A stretch of DNA of 64,000 nt from Bolinopsis microptera. Taxonomy: Eukaryota > Ctenophora > Tentaculata > Lobata > Bolinopsidae. Under the pieces are notes generated by a model. The model made no database searches. It saw only the letters and a program-made list of their open reading frames with translations, and had not been told where the DNA came from. Below, one piece after another: positions 56,791-64,000 of the stretch (positions are counted from its first letter, which is position 1; every line of letters starts with the position of its first letter). The DNA lies in contig NC_087077.1 in the NCBI RefSeq assembly GCF_026151205.1, positions 10,035,983 to 10,099,982 of the forward strand. The letters are read 5' to 3'. Made by a program: the position numbers and the translations under genes.

Positions 56791-58490
56791 CTGCTGTTGT
56801 GGAGATGTTACAATCACAACTCAAAACTTATATACTCGATATATTACTGCAAAAACCTTAACCCGGTACCCTTGTTGCCACCACAAAAGCAATTCTAATT
56901 TAACATCCACATTCCTGGTGAAAAAACTGATATGAATCCTATCCATACAAAATTTTTTCTGCACACTAAACGTTTCTCAAGGCAAGACAGCTGGAGTCAT
57001 TTTTCGGCACCACCCCAAATGTCACATACTATCAGGTAGATGGGGTTAGTTATTTGAAAAGCTTTATAAACTTCGGAAGACGATCAGAAACTTATCAAAA
57101 TAACCAGGGATAATTATAATGTCAGCATCGACTGTTTCAATCAACTGAGTTTTAACCATTTCCATTCTATTTCTGGTAATTACTTACTCTCTTACTGAAC
57201 ATTTAGAACAACCTTACCGGACTTGGTATAATAATAATATAAGGTAAGTACAACCTTAACCAACTTAACTTAACCAACTTAACCAACTTAACCAATTTAA
57301 CCAACTTAACCAACTTAACCAACTTAACCAACTTAACCAACTTAACCAACTTAACCAACTTTAACCAACCTAACTAATTAAGTCGTGTAGTTTTGATGAG
57401 TCTCATTTGATGATTCTTTTAAGAACATTTCTGATTTTTTATGAATAGACATAGTGATGAAAATGATCTAAAAGTGTTACAGTGCTGTTAAAACGACGGG
57501 AAGTTTAGGGATCTTAAGACAGAAGATTTTGATAACAGATAACAAGACTCAGCTTGTGCACCGCCTCCCAGGAAGTGGGAGCAGCCAATTTTACATCATG
57601 GTTTTTCTATATCATTTCTCCCCCACTAAGTCAACTCATTTCATCAAGCATTTTTACCGACAAAATATAACATGTAACTACTGCTGATAGTTGCTGACGT
57701 CGTACTGGCACTGCTTACGTCATACTACAAAACAATATGACTGTGGGATACCTTAGAAGTGAAAAAGGTACATAATTTCAGCACTGTGTTGAAACTTCCA
57801 ACTCCGGAGTAGGTCACTACAGATATGAAAGAAATTGGGACGGATTAAGTTAGTCCGAAATGACACGCTCAATCAAACTTCTCCGTAATAGTTGGTCCAA
57901 AAATATGTAATTGAAAATGTCAAATAATATACTGCTCAATTGGTTCTGAATTAGCTTGTCAAGAGTTTGATGCTGTTCTTAAAATAACGGTCGTGAGAGA
58001 AAACACGAGAGAAAGTAAAAACCAAAATATTTGGTGACTGAAACAAGACTTATGCGTTTGAATACTGAATAGGTTCAGCGTGGTTTTCTGTTTCTCTAAA
58101 CCTGTTATTTACACCACTATTATATACTGGACAACTGACCCTGACCATGATTATCGCTTATATACTCAATCTCGGTTGTTCACCGAGATATTTCATAAGA
58201 TTGAGATAATTCACCTGCGTAATGCTTACTAATACTGCTCAGTATTGTAGTAAGCACTGTGGCAAGCCGGTTACAGACGTTTCAGCTTGCTCAGTAGTCA
58301 GTCTTACATTTTGCAATGGAGTTTCTCATTGTTCTGTTTTCTATTAAATACTAGGTTGAATTCTACTGCAGTTATTAATTTGTCGTTAGTTTAAATGATT
58401 TTTAAATACAATGTCTTATTTCCATGAGAATATTATACATATTCTGCTGATATTTTAAAACGTTTGACTTTTAAGTTGTGAACCAAGCAT
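56791..58490. other. Intergenic with a 9-bp microsatellite
   Basis: TTAACCAAC repeats about 13 times at 57253-57375. No supported exon. Confidence 0.4.
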
Positions 58491-58502
58491 ATTCTGAATT
58501 GA

Positions 58503-58680
58503 TTGTATCCTTAATAAGCTAAACGGTCTTTAACAAAACTAAAGCGATAATTTAACTTCAGTTTAAACCGCGATGCAAAGATCAAAAGCAGTGGATTCAG
58601 AAATCCTTAATAAACTAAACAGTCTTTAACAAAACTGTAACCGGCATTTAACTACAGCTTAAATCGCGATGCAGAGAAAA
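58503..58680 (+). repeat. Tandem duplication of the 5' end of the four-helix gene
   Basis: CTTAATAAGCTAAACGGTCTTTAACAAAAC through the start codon and AAAGCAGTGGATTCAG (about 58510-58594) is repeated at about 58604-58692. The first copy has its own ATG at 58573 opening an 18-codon frame (MQRSKAVDSEI...) that ends at 58629, upstream of the main start. Confidence 0.8.
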
Positions 58681-59262
58681 GCAGTGGATTCAGCAATGAT
58701 TCTAGCCGGGATTTTAACACAGATATTTATAGAGAAAGCTTTACAAACCCTTTATTCTGACTCAATATACCTGGACGAGTGGACAACCGTTTCCAGAAAT
58801 GACATCCTCAAACACTACACTAACTTCTGTGAGAAGAATGGTATGGGATACTGGATTGAGCTCGGGGTGGTAGCATTCTTCTACTCATTTTTAACAATCA
58901 TCAAAGTTTCAGATAACAAGATACAGCGAGGGATTGTCGTGCTTGTGGCTATCTTCATTCTGAACATGTCGGTCAGTGATTTCGGGTTCTACGCAGTGTT
59001 ATGCACCATTCAGGGGACAAGTTACCAGTTCTTTATGGAAGGTATAAACCCGGCTAATTTGTGTGTAGTGTTGTCACTGTTAGTGCTAGGACTTGCTCCT
59101 GTTGTCATATTCTTCATGGTTATGTGTTCGAGTGAGAAACAAGTAGCTGCGGTAACCACAGCAACTGTACCTCAGCGTATTAACGTTTGTCCTGTTAGTC
59201 CAGGATCAGATGGGAGGGTAACTACACGTTACCCTACTGCATCACCATGGCAACTGAGTTAA
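58669..59262 (+). CDS. Four-helix membrane protein, unknown family, 197 residues
   Basis: Single exon from ATG at 58669 to TAA at 59260. Hydrophobic segments at about 9-24, 62-78, 88-112 and 130-153 suggest a tetraspan membrane protein with a cytoplasmic-looking Ser/Thr/Pro tail. It lacks the CCG motif of tetraspanins and I recognise no family. The start region is a tandem duplicate (copy at about 58573), producing an upstream 18-codon ORF that may dampen translation. The last 11 residues (RYPTASPWQLS) and the stop are encoded by the first unit of the 45-bp satellite. Confidence 0.7.
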   Translation: MQRKAVDSAMILAGILTQIFIEKALQTLYSDSIYLDEWTTVSRNDILKHYTNFCEKNGMGYWIELGVVAFFYSFLTIIKVSDNKIQRGIVVLVAIFILNMSVSDFGFYAVLCTIQGTSYQFFMEGINPANLCVVLSLLVLGLAPVVIFFMVMCSSEKQVAAVTTATVPQRINVCPVSPGSDGRVTTRYPTASPWQLS

Positions 59263-62200
59263 GAAACTGCTAGTTACCCTACTGTATCACCCTGACAACT
59301 GGGATAAGAAACTGCTAGTCACCCTACTGCATCACCCTGACAACTGGGATAAGAAACTGCTAGTTACCCTACTGCATCACCCTGACAACTGGGATAAGAA
59401 ACTGCTAGTTACCCTACTGTATCACCCTGACAACTGAGATAAGAAACTGCTAGTTACCCTACTGCATCACCCTGACAACTGGGATAAGAAACTGCTAGTT
59501 ACCCTACTGTATCACCCTGACAACTGGGATAAGAAACTGCTAGTTACCCTACTGCATCACCCTGACAACTGGGATAAGAAACTGCTAGTTACCCTACTGT
59601 ATCACCCTGACAACTGGGATAAGATACTGCTAGTTACCCTACTGTATCACCCTGACAACTGGTATAAGAAACTGCTAGTTACCCTACTGCATCACCCTGA
59701 CAACTGGGATAAGAAACTGCTAGTTACCCTACTGTATCACCCTGACAACTGAGATAAGAAACTGCTAGTTACCCTACTGCATCACCCTGACAACTGGGAT
59801 AAGAAACTGCTAGTTACCCTACTGTATCACCCTGACAACTGGGATAAGAAACTGCTAGTTACCCTACTGCATCACCCTGACAACTGGGATAAGAAACTGC
59901 TAGTTACCCTACTGTATCACCCTGACAACTGGGATAAGAAACTGCTAGTTACCCTACTGCATCACCATGGCAACTGAGTTAAGAAACTGCTAGTTACCCT
60001 ACTGTATCACCCTGACAACTGGGATAAGAAACTGCTAGTCACCCTACTGCATCACCCTGACAACTGAGATAAGAAACTGCTAGTTACCCTACTACATCAC
60101 CCTGACAACTGGGATAAGAAACTGCTAGTTACCCTACTGTATCACCCTGACAACTGAGATAAGAAACTGCTAGTTACCCTACTGTATCACCCTGACAACT
60201 GGTATAAGAAACTGCTAGTTACCCTACTGTATCACCCTGACAACTGAGATAAGAAACTGCTAGTTACCCTACTGTATCACACTGACAACTGGGATAAGAA
60301 ACTGCTAGTTACCCTACTGCATCACCCTGACAACTGGGATAAGAAACTAATAGTTACCCTACTGTATCACCCTGACAACTGGGATAAGAAACTGCTAGTT
60401 ACCCTACTGCATCACCCTGACAACTGGGATAAGAAACTGCTAGTTACCCTACTGCATCACCCTGACAACTGGTATAAGAAACTGCTAGTTACCCTACTGC
60501 ATCACCCTGACAACTGGTATAAGAAACTGCTAGTTACCCTACTGCATCACCCTGACAACTGGGATAAGAAACTGCTAGTTACCCTACTGCATCACCCTGA
60601 CAACTGGTATAAGAAACTGCTAGTTACCCTACTGCATCACCCTGACAACTGGTATAAGAAACTGCTAGTTACCCTACTGTATAACCCTGACAACTGGGAT
60701 AAGAAACTGCTAGTTACTCTACTGCATCACCCTGACAACTGGGATAAGAAACTGCTAGTTACCCTACTGTATCACCCTGACAACTGGGATAAGAAACTGC
60801 TAGTTACCCTACTGCATCACCCTGACAACTGGGATAAGAAACTGCTAGTTACCCTACTGTATCACCCTGACAACTGGGATAAGAAACTGCTAGTTACCCT
60901 ACTGTATCACCCTGACAACTGGGATAAGAAACTGCTAGTTACCCTACTGCATCACCCTGACAACTGGGATAAGAAACTGCTAGTTACCCTACTGTATCAC
61001 CCTGACAACTGGGATAAGAAACTGCTAGTTACCCTACTGCATCACCATGGCAACTGAGTTAAGAAACTGCTAGTTACCCTACTGTATCACCCTGACAACT
61101 GGGATAAGAAACTGCTAGTCACCCTACTGCATCACCCTGACAACTGAGATAAGAAACTGCTAGTTACCCTACTACATCACCCTGACAACTGGGATAAGAA
61201 ACTGCTAGTTACCCTACTGTATCACCCTGACAACTGAGATAAGAAACTGCTAGTTACCCTACTGTATCACCCTGACAACTGGTATAAGAAACTGCTAGTT
61301 ACCCTACTGTATCACCCTGACAACTGAGATAAGAAACTGCTAGTTACCCTACTGTATCACACTGACAACTGGGATAAGAAACTGCTAGTTACCCTACTGC
61401 ATCACCCTGACAACTGGGATAAGAAACTAATAGTTACCCTACTGTATCACCCTGACAACTGGGATAAGAAACTGCTAGTTACCCTACTGCATCACCCTGA
61501 CAACTGGGATAAGAAACTGCTAGTTACCCTACTGCATCACCCTGACAACTGGTATAAGAAACTGCTAGTTACCCTACTGCATCACCCTGACAACTGGTAT
61601 AAGAAACTGCTAGTTACCCTACTGTATAACCCTGACAACTGGGATAAGAAACTGCTAGTTACTCTACTGCATCACCCTGACAACTGGGATAAGAAACTGC
61701 TAGTTACCCTACTGTATCACCCTGACAACTGGGATAAGAAACTGCTAGTTACCCTACTGCATCACCCTGACAACTGGGATAAGAAACTGTTAGTTACCCT
61801 ACTGTATCACCCTGACAAATGGGATAAGAAACTGCTAGTTACCCTACTGCATCACCCTGACAACTGGGATAAGAAACTGCTAGTTACCCTACTGTATCAC
61901 CCTGACAACTGAACTAAGAAACTGCTAGTTACCCTACTGTATCACCCTGACAACTGAGATAAGAAACTGCTAGTTACCCTACTGTATCACCCTGACAACT
62001 GGGATAAGAAACTGCTAGTTACCCTACTGTATCACCCTGACAACTGGGATAAGAAACTGCTAGTTACCCTACTGTATCACACTGACAACTGGGATAAGAA
62101 ACTGCTAGTTACCCTACTGCATCACCCTGACAACTGGGATAAGAAACTGCTAGTTACCCTACTGCATCACCCTGACAACTGGGATAAGAAACTGCTAGTT

Positions 62201-64000
62201 ACCCTACTGCATCACCCTGACAACTGGGATAAGAAACTGCTAGTTACCCTACTGCATCACCCTGACAACTGGTATAAGAAACTGCTAGTTACCCTACTGC
62301 ATCACCCTGACAACTGGTATAAGAAACTGCTAGTTACCCTACTGTATAACCCTGACAACTGGGATAAGAAACTGCTAGTTACTCTACTGCATCACCCTGA
62401 CAACTGGGATAAGAAACTGCTAGTTACCCTACTGTATCACCCTGACAACTGGGATAAGAAACTGCTAGTTACCCTACTGCATCACCCTGACAACTGGGAT
62501 AAGAAACTGCTAGTTACCCTACTGTATCACCCTGACAACTGGGATAAGAAACTGCTAGTTACCCTACTGTATCACCCTGACAACTGGGATAAGAAACTGC
62601 TAGTTACCCTACTGCATCACCCTGACAACTGGGATAAGAAACTGCTAATTACCCTACTGCATCAACCTGACAACTGGGATAAGAAACTGCTAGTTACCCT
62701 ACTGTATCACCCTGACAACTGGGATAAGAAACTGCTAGTTACCCTACTGTATCACCCTGACAACTGGGATAAGAAACTGCTAGTTACCCTACTGTATCAC
62801 CCTGACAACTGAGATAAGAAACTGCTAGTTACCCTACTGCATCACCCTGACAACTGGGATAAGAAACTGCTAGTTACCCTACTGTATCACCCTGACAACT
62901 GGGATAAGAAACTGCTAGTTACCCTACTGCATCACCCTGACAACTGGGATAAGAAACTGCTAGTTACCCTACTGTATCACCCTGACAACTGGGATAAGAA
63001 ACTGCTAGTTACCCTACTGCATCACCATGGCAACTGAGTTAAGAAACTGCTAGTTACCCTACTGTATCACCCTGACAACTGGGATAAGAAACTGCTAGTC
63101 ACCCTACTGCATCACCCTGACAACTGAGATAAGAAACTGCTAGTTACCCTACTACATCACCCTGACAACTGGGATAAGAAACTGCTAGTTACCCTACTGT
63201 ATCACCCTGACAACTGAGATAAGAAACTGCTAGTTACCCTACTGTATCACCCTGACAACTGGAATAAGAAACTGCTAGTTACCCTACTGTATCACCCTGA
63301 CAACTGAACTAAGAAACTGCTAGTTACCCTACTGTATCACACTGACAACTGGGATAAGAAACTGCTAGTTACCCTACTGCATCACCCTGACAACTGGGAT
63401 AAGAAACTGCTAGTTACCCTACTGTATCACCCTGACAACTGGGATAAGAAACTGCTAGTTACCCTACTGCATCACCCTGACAACTGGGATAAGAAACTGC
63501 TAGTTACCCTACTGCATCACCCTGACAACTGGTATAAGAAACTGCTAGTTACCCTACTGCATCACCCTGACAACTGGTATAAGAAACTGCTAGTTACCCT
63601 ACTGTATAACCCTGACAACTGGGATAAGAAACTGCTAGTTACTCTACTGCATCACCCTGACAACTGGGATAAGAAACTGCTAGTTACCCTACTGTATCAC
63701 CCTGACAACTGGGATAAGAAACTGCTAGTTACCCTACTGCATCACCCTGACAACTGGGATAAGAAACTGTTAGTTACCCTACTGTATCACCCTGACAAAT
63801 GGGATAAGAAACTGCTAGTTACCCTACTGCATCACCCTGACAACTGGGATAAGAAACTGCTAGTTACCCTACTGTATCACCCTGACAACTGGGATAAGAA
63901 ACTGCTAGTTACCCTACTGTATCACCCTGACAACTGAGATAAGAAACTGCTAGTTACCCTACTGTATCACCCTGACAACTGGGATAAGAAACTGCTAGTT
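59228..64000 (+). repeat. 45-bp satellite, ~106 copies, continues past the window
   Basis: Unit of 45 bp: GTTACCCTACTGYATCACCC, then TGACAACTGGGATAAGAAAC, then TGCTA. Variants: ATCACCATGGCAACTGAGTT (four times), ACTACATC, ATAACCC, GAACTAAG. Divergence between units is low. The variant with CATGG lies at 59241, 59961, 61041 and 63021, i.e. 16, 24 and 44 units apart, and the following 500 bp or so is nearly the same each time, so blocks of about 24 units have been duplicated. All reading frames of the consensus contain stop codons. Confidence 0.97.

Noticed and set aside
1-64000. CRISPR arrays, bacterial operons, rRNA or tRNA genes
   Set aside because: None seen; spliced genes and the repeat content show animal nuclear DNA, and the tandem arrays have no unique spacers.

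Overview
This is nuclear DNA of an animal (eukaryote), not a bacterial or viral segment. Genes are split by GT–AG introns, intergenic DNA is AT-rich, and there are a homeobox gene, a secreted protein with GCC2/GCC3 repeats and a kringle, a CR1-like LINE, several MITEs and long satellite arrays. Kringle plus GCC2/GCC3 architecture and the mix of repeats would suit an invertebrate, perhaps a non-bilaterian such as a cnidarian, placozoan or sponge, but I cannot fix the phylum from the sequence alone.

Layout. 1.27–7.29 kb (minus): a complete seven-exon GTP cyclohydrolase I gene (GCH1), whose fifth intron has been enlarged by repeats and a 5'-truncated LINE. 8.2–18.2 kb: a repeat-rich tract containing large inverted repeat arms (10.6–12.2 and 16.1–17.65 kb), a further direct copy between them, a hairpin-dense foldback insertion (13.4–14.9 kb) and hAT-type MITEs with 8-bp target duplications. 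18.3–25.2 kb: mostly intergenic, with two foldback elements and a candidate two-exon micropeptide gene.

25.2–42.7 kb (minus): ten phase-compatible exons encode at least 549 residues of a coiled-coil protein. Four more minus-strand exons at 52.7–55.6 kb (perhaps also one at 56.5–56.8 kb) encode an acidic protein with an 11-residue repeat; phases allow both sets to belong to one very long gene. A single-exon homeobox gene (37.4–38.6 kb, minus) lies inside an intron of the coiled-coil gene. A plus-strand pair at 44.6–49.5 kb encodes a secreted protein of unknown family followed by a signal-peptide/GCC2-GCC3/kringle protein; an intron of the latter hosts a small minus-strand membrane-protein ORF with a frameshifted partial duplicate. 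Two further DNA transposons with target duplications lie at 34.3–36.4 and 41.1–42.2 kb.

58.67–59.26 kb (plus): a 197-residue protein with four hydrophobic segments whose last codons run into the first unit of a 45-bp satellite, which fills the rest of the window (about 106 copies, with higher-order repetition).

Functionally the genes look unrelated: pteridine cofactor synthesis (GCH1), a probable structural or centrosome/cilium-type coiled-coil protein (function not established), a transcription factor and secreted or membrane proteins. Exons were called by hand from splice sites, reading-frame phase and protein similarity recognised by eye; no alignment or database search was run.
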